Assembly (NCBI GenBank): GCA_017444705.1 | Contig: JAFSWA010000027.1 | Location: 1-11,111, forward strand | DNA: 11,111 nt | DNA from: a bacterium | GTDB taxonomy: Bacteria; Cyanobacteriota; Vampirovibrionia; Gastranaerophilales; Gastranaerophilaceae | Direction: 5' to 3' | Shown: piece after piece, positions 1-6,644 of the stretch | Position numbering within the stretch: the stretch's first letter is position 1 | How the letters are laid out: the number at the start of each line of letters is the position of its first letter | The notes under the pieces: generated by a model | What the model saw: the letters and a program-made list of their open reading frames with translations, nothing else | Databases searched by the model: none | What the model was told of the DNA's origin: nothing | Made by a program: the position numbers and the translations under genes

Positions 1-60
1 AATATTGAACTAAATAATAATAATTCTGATACGACTGATACCCAAAATCCTTGGAAATAA
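1..60 (+). CDS. C-terminal end of an unidentified protein (partial)
   Basis: Frame 1 is open from the window edge to a TAA at 58-60 and gives 19 residues, rich in Asn, Thr and Asp, ending in Asn-Pro-Trp-Lys. A polar, low-complexity tail followed by a stop is typical of a protein C-terminus. The next 35 bases are AT-rich, and the following gene converges on it from the minus strand. There is too little sequence to name a family, and it could be chance, because stop-free stretches of 20 codons are common. No clear terminator hairpin lies in 61-95. Confidence 0.45.
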   Translation, partial: NIELNNNNSDTTDTQNPWK

Positions 61-95
61 GTAAGTTTATTTGCTAACAAAACGAAACCAAAACC

Positions 96-941
96 TTATT
101 TTTTGATGAAAGTTAAATTGTAGGGATTCTTAGTTTTTGTTGATGCAAAATTAACACTCATTGGGAATGCAATTTTCTTTTTTTGATTATTTTCAGCCTT
201 TTTATCGGACGTTTTATCAAACATTTCACTTACTCTGTTAGCAATAGGAGTAATAAATACAGGAGCCAAATATCTGTAAATAAAGCCAAAGACCAAAACG
301 CTCTTTAATTTGGAAATACCGTTTGCAATAGCATTTGAGTGTTTTAACGGTATTTTTATTGCCGCATCAATTGCCCCTTTGTTATTTTTAGCGGCATCTG
401 TCGCTGCTTTTACGGAGGGTTTCATCTTGTCCGCAATATTTGTTACATTTGCAATTGTAAATATATGTTTTGCCTTATTAAACATCTTTGTAATCTTACT
501 GTCTATTGTATAACCTAATGCTGTACAAAGAGTTGTAACAAGTGCCTGATTAACCATCATCGGACGTTTTTGTTCATCCGGAATTGCCTTTGACTTGTGA
601 GTATTATACATATAAAAACTTGTCAAATAAACAGATTCAGCAGCAATTGCGTGTTGGAACCATTTCTCTTTTATATTTATAAATTTACCTATTGAACGGG
701 CAATTTTACCCTCAGATTCGCCGTTAAAGAATTTAACCGTATTCTTTGTGAACTTAGTATTTGCAAGTTTCCCGAGTCCTTTTGCCAAAACCTCGGTTAA
801 ACCGTTATAAGCCCTTGAAGCAACACCTTTAAATGCTACATTATTCTGAGGTCTTTGCATAAATGTATTTCTTGCATTATTTATCGGATTATTAGTCTTA
901 TTATATTCAAATCTATTTACGGAGAGTTTATTAATTTGCAT
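96..941 (-). CDS. Hypothetical hydrophobic protein with N-terminal 'AFKG' motif
   Basis: This is a 281-residue protein of no family I recognise. The first 35 residues are polar and Asn-rich (starting MQINKLSVNR) and end in a VAFKG motif at 35-39. A helical Ala/Lys-rich body follows. Hydrophobic stretches lie near 98-113, 128-148 and 213-236 and could be membrane segments or buried helices. The tail (244-257) is strongly basic and polar. No signal peptide is apparent. The start is supported by a strong ribosome site (AAGGAGGG, complement of 949-956) eight bases or less upstream. The ATG lies inside the end of the preceding gene, with an 11-base overlap, so the two are probably co-translated. 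The 110-155 region (acidic/basic linker, then a hydrophobic helix, then Lys/Asn-rich) and the 213-240 region resemble the upstream neighbour, which suggests ancient duplication. Function unknown. Confidence 0.85.
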   Translation of the reverse strand: MQINKLSVNRFEYNKTNNPINNARNTFMQRPQNNVAFKGVASRAYNGLTEVLAKGLGKLANTKFTKNTVKFFNGESEGKIARSIGKFINIKEKWFQHAIAAESVYLTSFYMYNTHKSKAIPDEQKRPMMVNQALVTTLCTALGYTIDSKITKMFNKAKHIFTIANVTNIADKMKPSVKAATDAAKNNKGAIDAAIKIPLKHSNAIANGISKLKSVLVFGFIYRYLAPVFITPIANRVSEMFDKTSDKKAENNQKKKIAFPMSVNFASTKTKNPYNLTFIKK

Positions 942-1854
942 TTTTTAACCCTCCTTCAACAGTCTTTTTAGATTTATGATTACCTTTAAATGCCGCAAAA
1001 TACTGGAATGCATCATAAGGAAGTTTATTTTTATCCTCAGTATTATTTTTTGTAGGTTTAGTTAATCCGAATAATTTTAACACTTTCGGTACAAGATAAA
1101 TAGTTAATGCCGCTTTTAACGGTAATGATATCGGTTGGTGAGAACGTTCAAATATTGTTCTTACCTTTTCAATATTCTCTTTTTTGAACAGATACTTACT
1201 TGATTTATCAATATATTTTTCGGCATTCTTTGAAGATACTGCCTGAGTTATCTTGTTAATTGCATCTTTTATCGGAGTTTGAATAGCAAAAGCTGTAACA
1301 AATCCGATTATACCTGTCGAAATTGAATGTCCGATTTGATATATATTTTTCTGTTTTTCTTTATCATCCTTAACCGGAAGTGCCGCAATTGAAGCCGGTC
1401 TCATAAAACAGGTATAAAATAGCGCTATTCCGGCATCGGATAATAGCGCATTGTCATTTATAAATTTCATAGTTTTCAAAAACTTTTTGTTTGTCACTAC
1501 CTTATAAATAAATGGGTGGCTTTTTTTAGCTTCTAATGCGACCTTGTCAAATCTTGCTTTTCTCGCCAAATACCACGCTCTGTTAGGCATATTTTCATCT
1601 ACAATTGCTCTTGCTACCTTATATAGCATATCATATCTGCCACGAGCTTTAAAAGAAAGACCATTTGACTTATTTGTCATAATGGTCTTTTTGAAATCTT
1701 TATTATTTACAACACACATGTCATGGGAATTCAATGAAATTATATCAAATGAACTGTCAGGGCGGAGCTTGTTGATCCTGCCTTCCTTGCTCGACCCAAA
1801 ACTACTGTTCGGGTGAATATAATTGCTATGCAATTTTAGATTTTTTACGTCCAT
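931..1854 (-). CDS. Hypothetical hydrophobic protein with 'SFKA' and 'AFKG' motifs, paralogue of its neighbour
   Basis: From the ATG at 1854 this is a 307-residue protein with no recognised family. It has a polar N-terminus (1-64), an LSFKARGR motif at 67-73, basic helices (75-135), then hydrophobic stretches at about 138-158, 174-192 and 245-263. A second AAFKG motif lies near the C-terminus (287-291). The pattern from 138 to 201 matches the neighbouring 281-residue protein at about 98-156: a hydrophobic helix, a Lys/Asp linker, a second hydrophobic helix, then a Ile/Lys/Asn segment. The frame stays open upstream to a TTG at 1896, but the ATG at 1854 was chosen because only it is a strong start codon. 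Its ribosome site is weak (purine-rich GGAAACAAAGAAAG upstream). It overlaps the next gene by 11 bases. The conserved pairing suggests both products act in one place, possibly at a membrane. Function unknown. Confidence 0.8.
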   Translation of the reverse strand: MDVKNLKLHSNYIHPNSSFGSSKEGRINKLRPDSSFDIISLNSHDMCVVNNKDFKKTIMTNKSNGLSFKARGRYDMLYKVARAIVDENMPNRAWYLARKARFDKVALEAKKSHPFIYKVVTNKKFLKTMKFINDNALLSDAGIALFYTCFMRPASIAALPVKDDKEKQKNIYQIGHSISTGIIGFVTAFAIQTPIKDAINKITQAVSSKNAEKYIDKSSKYLFKKENIEKVRTIFERSHQPISLPLKAALTIYLVPKVLKLFGLTKPTKNNTEDKNKLPYDAFQYFAAFKGNHKSKKTVEGGLKNAN

Positions 1855-2156
1855 TTTTTTTCTTTCTTTGTTTCCACTTACATTAAGTACAAACAAACTT
1901 TATATTGCTATTATAACAAAAATTTTGATGTTTTTTGCAACATATTTTTACAAAATTGTTACACTTTTTTCAAGACCCGCTGACTGTACGAAAAAATCAT
2001 TTTCACATAACTTAATATTAAGAATTATTTATTGTATTTTATACACTAAACAGACGAGATTTTGCAAAATTTTGGCATGGTTCCATGACATTTTAATAAA
2101 ATTTGACTTTTTAATAAAAAACATTAATTAATAAACAAAAAAGATGGGGATATTTT
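1855..2156. other. AT-rich divergent spacer with three short dyads
   Basis: This 302-base stretch lies between the divergent starts at 1854 and 2157. It holds the minus-strand promoter near 1910 and three perfect or near-perfect dyads within 80 bases: CTTAATATTAAG (2011-2022), ATTTTGCAAAAT (2059-2070) and CATGG-TT-CCATG (2076-2087). Regulator sites are possible but not shown, since AT-rich DNA gives such dyads by chance. The CATGG dyad is the least expected because it contains G and C. A TTGACT at 2103-2108 could be a -35 for the small gene at 2157, but no good -10 follows at the proper distance. An open frame across 1823-2131 has biased, AT-driven composition and no ribosome site, and is not called. 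Confidence 0.5.
1910..1918 (-). promoter_or_regulatory. Extended -10 promoter for the paired 'FKG' genes
   Basis: On the minus strand the sequence reads TGTTATAAT, a perfect extended -10 (TGnTATAAT). A weak TTGCAA at 1935-1940 could act as a -35 with a 19-base spacer, which is long, but an extended -10 tolerates this. Transcription would begin near 1903 and leave about a 50-base leader before the ATG at 1854. Confidence 0.55.
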
Positions 2157-2327
2157 ATGAATAAAACAGTATCAAGAGTAAAAAAGACAATAAGAATTTT
2201 AGGTTTAAAAATTTGCGAAACAGATGAACAATACGAAAATGTTAATTTGGAAGATGTCGAGCCGATTAATCCGTTTATAATAACTGAATATGAAATGGAA
2301 AATATAGAGCGAAAAAAAGAAGAATAA
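2157..2327 (+). CDS. Small hypothetical protein, 56 residues, basic N-terminus and acidic C-terminus
   Basis: A short open frame starts with an ATG and ends at TAA (2325-2327), encoding 56 residues. The first 18 residues are strongly basic with interleaved hydrophobics (MNKTVSRVKKTIRILGLK). Residues 21-56 are rich in Glu and Asp and end in a Glu/Lys run. A purine-rich GATGGGGA (2143-2150) lies six bases before the ATG and fits a ribosome site. The composition looks protein-like rather than random AT-rich DNA. It lies 29 bases upstream of the amidase gene on the same strand, so co-transcription is possible. It has no Cys pair, membrane span or known domain. The single Cys is at residue 20. Function unknown. 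Confidence 0.6.
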   Translation: MNKTVSRVKKTIRILGLKICETDEQYENVNLEDVEPINPFIITEYEMENIERKKEE

Positions 2328-2339
2328 TTTATTTTTATC

Positions 2340-2350
2340 TGATATATAAT
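2340..2350 (+). promoter_or_regulatory. -10 promoter giving a leaderless amidase transcript
   Basis: A perfect TATAAT lies at 2345-2350, preceded by TG at 2340-2341, which gives an extended -10 with the overlapping TATATA at 2343-2348. Only six bases separate TATAAT from the ATG at 2357, so the usual initiation point (about seven bases past the -10) is the A of the start codon itself. No Shine-Dalgarno sequence exists upstream of that ATG. No good -35 is visible. Confidence 0.5.
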
Positions 2351-2356
2351 TTTGTT

Positions 2357-3703
2357 ATGAGGAAAATTTGGGCAGTATTAATATTATTGTTTTTAACGAG
2401 TACGGCATATGGATTTGAAATAGTTTACCCAAAGTCTAAAAATGTAACTATTGCTTCTCCTACAACTTTTTTTATAGGTTCATCAAAAGAACCTGTAACA
2501 ATTAACGGTGAGAATATAAAACTGCATCCCACTGGCGGATTTGCATATTTTGTAAAATTAAAAAGCGGTGTGAATGAATTTACGGTTAAATCTTCACAAA
2601 AAACAGAAATATATAAAATTACGCAAAAAAGAAATTATTATACAAATGCGAATTCTATGTTTATAAGTTACAAAACTGTAAAACCGCTTGTTGTAATTAC
2701 GCAGAATACTCCTCTTCGTTCAACACCCGTTGACGGCGGAATAAACAGAATTTCCCATTTGCAAAAGGGAATTTTATTAATTGCTGATGGTGAAAAAGGA
2801 AATTTTTTCAGAGTAAAACTTAATGACTCAAAATACGGATGGATTTCAAAGAAAAATGTATCAGAAACAACAGCATATACGCCGGCAAAGGTAAAAAAAT
2901 ATTCTTTTAGTGAAACAAATTCTGACTATATTTTGACTTTTGAACTTGATAAAAAAGTGCCGTTTGAAATAAATGCCGGTAATTCAATAGAATTGAATTT
3001 TTATAATACTGAAAATGAAAAACATTATTCGTTTCCGTATTACGAAAAAACCGGCTCAAAAAAACTTTGGGGTTATAATGGTGATTATAATGGGAATATA
3101 TTCACTTTAAAAATCAGAAAGCCTCCCGTGATTAACAGAAGAAAAACTTTAAGCGGAATAACAGTAGCGGTTGATGCAGGTCATGGCGGAGCGGAAAAAG
3201 GAGCAATCGGTTGTCTTGGAGATAAGGAAAAAGACGTTGTTTTAAAAATTGCAAAATATCTTGAAAAAGAGCTAAAAGAACGAGGTGCAAATGTTGTAAT
3301 GACAAGAAGTGATGATGTTGCAGTCGGATTGAATGAAAGAGTTGAAATTGTAAATAAAAATGATTCAATATTTTTTGTGAGTATTCATAATAATGCACTT
3401 CCGGATACCCTTAATCCAAATGAACACAGAGGAACAAGTATTTATTATTATTATAACGAATCAAAACCTTTTGCTCAGGCAATGCTTGACACATTAACAG
3501 AAGAGTTAGGAACCAAAAATGACAATTTGCATCAACAGAGTTTTGTGGTTGTCAGAAATACGTTGGCACTGTCTATATTAATTGAGATTGCTTATTTGAT
3601 AAACCCTGATGATAATGCTTTACTTGTAAGCGAAGAATTTCAAAAGAAAGCGGCAAAGGCAATAGCTGACGGTATTGAAAAATATATACAAAATTCTGTT
3701 TGA
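2357..3703 (+). CDS. Exported N-acetylmuramoyl-L-alanine amidase (Amidase_3) with SH3 domain
   Basis: This 448-residue zinc hydrolase should cut the bond between MurNAc and L-Ala in peptidoglycan outside the cytoplasm. A signal peptide covers residues 1-20 (MRKIWAVLILLFLTSTAYGF, cleavage after the AYG). Residues 22-90 look like a small beta-sandwich, and 110-168 form an SH3-like fold (Thr-Pro-Leu-Arg-Ser then Gly-Trp-Ile near 161-163). Residues 180-256 are another beta-rich segment where AMIN-type domains often sit. The catalytic Amidase_3 domain spans 268-445. Its DAGHGG motif (273-278) gives H276, and the other expected ligands/catalytic residues are E291, H344 (SIHNNA) and E410 (LIEIAYLINP). 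There is no Shine-Dalgarno site. A -10 six bases upstream suggests a leaderless mRNA. The promoter of the next gene overlaps its TGA stop. The amiC symbol is avoided because the N-terminal domain order differs from the enterobacterial enzyme. Confidence 0.93.
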   Translation: MRKIWAVLILLFLTSTAYGFEIVYPKSKNVTIASPTTFFIGSSKEPVTINGENIKLHPTGGFAYFVKLKSGVNEFTVKSSQKTEIYKITQKRNYYTNANSMFISYKTVKPLVVITQNTPLRSTPVDGGINRISHLQKGILLIADGEKGNFFRVKLNDSKYGWISKKNVSETTAYTPAKVKKYSFSETNSDYILTFELDKKVPFEINAGNSIELNFYNTENEKHYSFPYYEKTGSKKLWGYNGDYNGNIFTLKIRKPPVINRRKTLSGITVAVDAGHGGAEKGAIGCLGDKEKDVVLKIAKYLEKELKERGANVVMTRSDDVAVGLNERVEIVNKNDSIFFVSIHNNALPDTLNPNEHRGTSIYYYYNESKPFAQAMLDTLTEELGTKNDNLHQQSFVVVRNTLALSILIEIAYLINPDDNALLVSEEFQKKAAKAIADGIEKYIQNSV

Positions 3704-3727
3704 AATTTTCATAAAAACGGATATAAT
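3700..3727 (+). promoter_or_regulatory. Sigma-70-type promoter for the Bax-inhibitor-like gene
   Basis: TTGAAA (3700-3705) and TATAAT (3722-3727) are separated by 16 bases, close to the consensus. The -35 overlaps the amidase stop codon. A 9-base direct repeat, GATATAATA, occurs at 3720-3728 and 3733-3741, so a second TATAAT lies at 3735-3740, but it lacks a -35. The leader before the ATG at 3756 would be about 22 bases and includes the strong ribosome site AAGGAGGG (3743-3750). Confidence 0.65.
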
Positions 3728-3755
3728 ATAAAGATATAATAAAAGGAGGGAAATT

Positions 3756-4493
3756 ATGAGTAATCCTGTAATGAACAAATTAGATGAATATCAACATCTT
3801 GAAAATGATACGGCATCAGTTATGACTGTTTCCGGTACACTGACAAATTTTGCAATACTTCTTATCTTGTTATTGTTACCTGCGGCAATTACATGGAATT
3901 GGGCGGCACTTAATTATATGGACAGAGTTCAGGCAATGACATGGATTGGAGCTATTGCGGGTTTCGTTTTGGCATTAATTATTTCATTTATGCCAAAGTC
4001 AGCACCGTTTTTATCACCGATTTATGCGGTTATGGAAGGGATGTTAGTCGGCGGTTTATCTGCTGTTTTAGAGATGTCTTTTAAAGGTATAGTAGTTCAG
4101 GCTGTATCAGCGACATTAGCTGTCTGTTTTGTAATGTTTGCACTATATAAAACAGGAATTATAAGAGCAACTGAGAAATTCCGTGCTGTTGTGATTTCTG
4201 CAACATTGTCTATATTTCTTTTATATTTAGTAAATTTAATTATGATTTTGTTCCATTTTGATGCACTATCAAATTTTTTATGGAGTTCTAATTCATTATC
4301 AATAACAATATCTGTTGTTATCTGTGTTGTTGCGGCACTGAACTTAATTTTGGATTTTGATATTATTGAAAGATATTCACAAATATCGGCACCAAAGTAT
4401 ATGGATTGGTATTGTGCTTTCGGACTTATGGTTACGATAGTTTGGTTATATCTTGAAATATTGAGATTGCTTTCAAAATTCAGCAGAAGATAG
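3756..4493 (+). CDS. Bax inhibitor-1/YccA family membrane protein
   Basis: This is a 245-residue polytopic inner-membrane protein with about seven hydrophobic spans: roughly 28-47, 61-79, 88-106, 113-131, 143-164, 182-203 and 218-238. The bacterial YccA-like/BaxI_1 signature appears as SPIYAVMEGMLVGG (87-100), after a short cytoplasmic N-terminus. A DFD(I/L)IE-type acidic motif, LDFDIIERY (199-207), precedes the last helix, and a WYCAFGLMV segment (218-226) lies in it. In the studied family member BsYetJ, paired aspartates control a pH-dependent calcium leak, and D200 and D202 here are in the corresponding late position. Whether this protein moves calcium is inference. In E. coli the relative YccA modulates FtsH. 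It has its own promoter and an excellent ribosome site five bases from the ATG, and it ends just before a bidirectional terminator. Confidence 0.88.
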   Translation: MSNPVMNKLDEYQHLENDTASVMTVSGTLTNFAILLILLLLPAAITWNWAALNYMDRVQAMTWIGAIAGFVLALIISFMPKSAPFLSPIYAVMEGMLVGGLSAVLEMSFKGIVVQAVSATLAVCFVMFALYKTGIIRATEKFRAVVISATLSIFLLYLVNLIMILFHFDALSNFLWSSNSLSITISVVICVVAALNLILDFDIIERYSQISAPKYMDWYCAFGLMVTIVWLYLEILRLLSKFSRR

Positions 4494-4500
4494 AAAACAA

Positions 4501-4527
4501 AAAAACGGTGAGAAATCACCGTTTTTT
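4501..4527. terminator. Bidirectional rho-independent terminator
   Basis: The stem CGGTGA (4506-4511) pairs with TCACCG (4516-4521) around a GAAA tetraloop. It is extended by five A:T pairs (4501-4505 with 4522-4526), so a T-run follows the stem on both strands. It ends the plus-strand Bax-inhibitor gene and the minus-strand Gln/Pro-rich gene, whose TAA (4526-4528) lies inside the tract. Confidence 0.9.
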
Positions 4528-5116
4528 ATTTACAAAACCATTTAATTACAGGTATTTTTTTTCTGAACTTATACCCGACTGCCAAGACGGCACAAAAGCC
4601 GATGAAGCCTAAAACATTTTTCCACCAAGGACCTTTATTTTTGTTTTGATAAACGGCTTTTCTGAATTCATCATTAAACTCTACTTTTCTTTTAAAATAA
4701 TTTCTAAACTCTTTTTCTATTTGATTATCATTCTGCTCAACAGGAGTGATTTGCGGGTTAATAATTTTAATCGGACCTTCGTAAACGACCTTTGATTCAA
4801 TTTGCTCTATCGGTACTGAACTTATCGGTGGTGCTATTGTAATACTTTGACCTGATTTTGTAGTAATATTAGGGGTAAATATTTTAGAATTTGTATTCAA
4901 ATAAGGTGTAACCTGACTGTAATTTATATTCGGAAGATTTTCGGGCGGTTGTTGTAAAACTTGAATCTGCGGCGGTTGTTGAATATTTTGGGGCATTTGC
5001 ATTTGCCCCTGAGGTACTACAACTTGCGATGAGGGAGCATATGCACATAAATACGGATTATATGCATATTGACTACATTGGTATTGAGGTTGATTATTTT
5101 GAGTACTTGTAACCAT
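4526..5116 (-). CDS. Gln/Pro-rich hypothetical protein with C-terminal membrane anchor
   Basis: This is a 196-residue unknown. Residues 1-60 are low complexity, dominated by Gln, Pro, Tyr and Asn, with three repeated patches of the QxPPQ/QQPP kind. Residues 61-130 are Ile/Pro/Thr-rich and probably unfolded or extended. Residues 132-162 are charged and helical (Glu/Lys/Arg/Phe). A single hydrophobic span at about 166-182 (NVLGFIGFCAVLAVGY) is flanked by Trp-Trp-Lys before it and Arg-Lys-Lys after it, and the chain ends 14 residues later. This fits a tail-anchored protein with a large cytoplasmic N-terminal part. There is no N-terminal signal peptide. A ribosome site AAAGGTGT (complement of 5121-5128) precedes the ATG. 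It sits 122 bases downstream of murQ on the same strand, and a TATAAT (complement of 5199-5204) may give it its own promoter. Function unknown. Confidence 0.8.
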   Translation of the reverse strand: MVTSTQNNQPQYQCSQYAYNPYLCAYAPSSQVVVPQGQMQMPQNIQQPPQIQVLQQPPENLPNINYSQVTPYLNTNSKIFTPNITTKSGQSITIAPPISSVPIEQIESKVVYEGPIKIINPQITPVEQNDNQIEKEFRNYFKRKVEFNDEFRKAVYQNKNKGPWWKNVLGFIGFCAVLAVGYKFRKKIPVIKWFCK

Positions 5117-5198
5117 CTACACACCTTTCTATTTATATGAAGTATTTTTTATTTAAAAATTTGCTATATTTTTAAAATATGTTACAAATAATTAATAA

Positions 5199-5204
5199 AT
5201 TATA
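5199..5204 (-). promoter_or_regulatory. Possible -10 for the Gln/Pro-rich gene
   Basis: TATAAT occurs on the minus strand 83 bases before the ATG at 5116, within the 122-base AT-rich gap below murQ. No convincing -35 lies 16-18 bases upstream, and such hexamers are frequent in AT-rich DNA, so the call is weak. No terminator hairpin was seen after murQ, so read-through from folK-murQ is also possible. Confidence 0.25.
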
Positions 5205-5238
5205 GTTAAATTAAAAAATAATTTTTCTTTTAAACCTG

Positions 5239-6120
5239 TTATTTCAATGTTTTTCTGAGTATATTGTCATTTTGTTTTAGCATAATTAATGCTTCATTGT
5301 GAGAAACATTAAAAATTATTTCTATAACTGCTGATTTAATGTCATATTCATTTTCTTTCAGGTGTTTTAATGCTGTCTCTTTGTCGCACCTTGTTAAATC
5401 AACAACAATTGATACCGCACGATTTTTGAGCTTTTCGTTGGTAGCTTTTAAATCGACCATAAAATTTTTATAAGTTTTTCCCATTTTAATCATTGAAGCT
5501 GTGGAAAGCATATTTAATATCATTTTTTGTGCAGTACCGGATTTCATTCTGCTTGAACCGCTGATAGGCTCTGCACCTACTTCGGGACAAATTGCAATAT
5601 CGGAAAGCTCAATTAATTTTGCAGATTTATTTGAAGTTATAACAACCGTTTTTGCCTCGATATTCTTAGCAAGCTCTGCAATTTTAAGCAGATATTTAGG
5701 ATTTCCGCTTGCGGAAATACAAACAATTGTATCATTATTCTTAACATTTAATGTTTCAAAGTCTTTTATTGCAAAGCTTATATCATCTTCCGCACCTTCA
5801 ATAGCAGTTGTAAGTGCTTTTTTGCCGCCTGCAATTACGCCTTGTACCATTTCCGGCAAAACTCCAAATGTCGGAGGGCATTCAGATGCATCCAAAACTC
5901 CGAGTCTTCCGCTTGTACCGGCACCAAAATATAAAAGTCTGCCACCCTTATTAAAATTATCAACAATTAAATCAACTGCCTGTGCAATATTTAAAAGTTC
6001 TTTTTCAACAGCAAAGGCAACGGTTTTATCCTCATTGTTAATCATTTCGACTATTCTTAATGTGGGAGAAACATCTATATTTACCGTGTTTGGGTTTGAT
6101 TTTTCCGTTGAAATGCTCAT
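5239..6120 (-). CDS. murQ: N-acetylmuramic acid 6-phosphate etherase
   Basis: This cytoplasmic enzyme splits MurNAc-6-phosphate into GlcNAc-6-phosphate and D-lactate during cell-wall recycling. At 293 residues it is close to the usual 295-300. The SIS-type sugar-phosphate fold begins with GAGTSGRLG (66-74), followed by LDASECPPTFG (76-86), whose E80 is the family's catalytic acid/base. E111 (EGAEDD) corresponds to the second important Glu, E114 in E. coli. ISASGNPKY (135-143) and the signature SGSSRMKSGTAQK (187-199) are also present. The C-terminal helical domain (245-290) is complete. A ribosome site AGAGGT lies five bases before the ATG, and folK ends 11 bases upstream, so the two form one operon. 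No MurNAc phosphotransferase or anhydroMurNAc kinase gene is nearby, so the substrate's source is not visible here. Confidence 0.96.
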   Translation of the reverse strand: MSISTEKSNPNTVNIDVSPTLRIVEMINNEDKTVAFAVEKELLNIAQAVDLIVDNFNKGGRLLYFGAGTSGRLGVLDASECPPTFGVLPEMVQGVIAGGKKALTTAIEGAEDDISFAIKDFETLNVKNNDTIVCISASGNPKYLLKIAELAKNIEAKTVVITSNKSAKLIELSDIAICPEVGAEPISGSSRMKSGTAQKMILNMLSTASMIKMGKTYKNFMVDLKATNEKLKNRAVSIVVDLTRCDKETALKHLKENEYDIKSAVIEIIFNVSHNEALIMLKQNDNILRKTLK

Positions 6121-6131
6121 AAATACCTCTT

Positions 6132-6638
6132 TTATTTAATTCTTGTACCATATAAATAAACATCTTCCGGTTCTTCCAAATCCGAATGAATATCAAGCAG
6201 ACTCTTTTTTATGACGGGATGTATAAAGTCGGGAATTAACTCTAACAAAGGAACCAAGACAAATGCTCTTTTATGTGCGTACGGATGCGGCACTTTCAAA
6301 TCAGGATGATTTATTATTTCATTTCCCCAAAAAATTATATCTATATCAATTTCTCTCTCTGACCATTTTGGGGTATTTTCATCTTTTACTCTGCCCAATT
6401 TTGTCTCTATATTCTGCATTTTTGAGAGAAATTCCTGAGGCGAAAGAGTAGTTTTTACTTCAAGTGCAGCATTAACGAACCAAGGTTGATTTTTTTCTCC
6501 CCATGGCTCGGATTCATAAAGTGTAGATGCTCTTACTAATTTTATATCATCGCTATTTGCTATAAGACTCGTTGCAAGGTGAATAAAATTCACCTTGTCG
6601 CCCTTATTTGAACCTATTGATAAATAAACTAATGTCAT
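6132..6638 (-). CDS. folK: 2-amino-4-hydroxy-6-hydroxymethyldihydropteridine pyrophosphokinase
   Basis: HPPK transfers pyrophosphate from ATP to 6-hydroxymethyl-dihydropterin in folate synthesis. The protein has 168 residues, normal for the family. It shows LSIGSNKGD (6-14), the pterin-pocket region around YESEPWG (41-47) and QPWFVNAALE (51-60), and the HPPK signature KWSEREIDIDIIFWG (91-105), whose D98 and D100 bind the two magnesium ions. The conserved VPHPYAHKRAFVLVPLLEL stretch lies at 116-134. No Shine-Dalgarno sequence precedes the ATG. A -10 (TACAAT) ends six bases before it, so the mRNA is probably leaderless. It is followed 11 bases later by murQ and diverges from the zinc-ribbon/rnhC pair. 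No folP or folB lies next to it in this window. Confidence 0.95.
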   Translation of the reverse strand: MTLVYLSIGSNKGDKVNFIHLATSLIANSDDIKLVRASTLYESEPWGEKNQPWFVNAALEVKTTLSPQEFLSKMQNIETKLGRVKDENTPKWSEREIDIDIIFWGNEIINHPDLKVPHPYAHKRAFVLVPLLELIPDFIHPVIKKSLLDIHSDLEEPEDVYLYGTRIK

Positions 6639-6644
6639 AGTCGT

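Noticed and set aside
1855..1896. Upstream TTG start for the 307-residue unknown
   Set aside because: It would add 14 residues from a rare start codon, with no better ribosome site than the ATG at 1854.
1972..1990. tRNA-like fragment (TTCAAGACC followed by CGCTGACTG)
   Set aside because: It resembles a T-loop only by chance. No acceptor, anticodon or D arm can be paired around it.
2072..2090. Sigma-54-like promoter (TTGGCATG followed by TGAC)
   Set aside because: The invariant GC of the -12 element is not at the required distance from the GG, so the match is only to the first half.
1823..2131. Plus-strand open frame of about 100 codons across the divergent spacer
   Set aside because: Its composition is Phe/Ile/Leu/Lys-heavy as expected from translated AT-rich DNA. 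It has no ribosome site, and it overlaps the start and promoter of the minus-strand gene.
3720..3741. Tandem GATATAATA repeat as two promoters
   Set aside because: Only the first TATAAT has a -35 (TTGAAA) at a proper distance. The second would start transcription inside or just before the ribosome site.
4097..4519. Minus-strand open frame opposite the Bax-inhibitor gene
   Set aside because: It lies antisense to a clear seven-span membrane protein and runs through the terminator stem. It is a shadow of the real gene.
5501..6139. Plus-strand open frame of about 210 codons opposite murQ
   Set aside because: murQ has all the family motifs on the other strand. The opposite frame is Ser/Ile/Leu-rich noise without a ribosome site.
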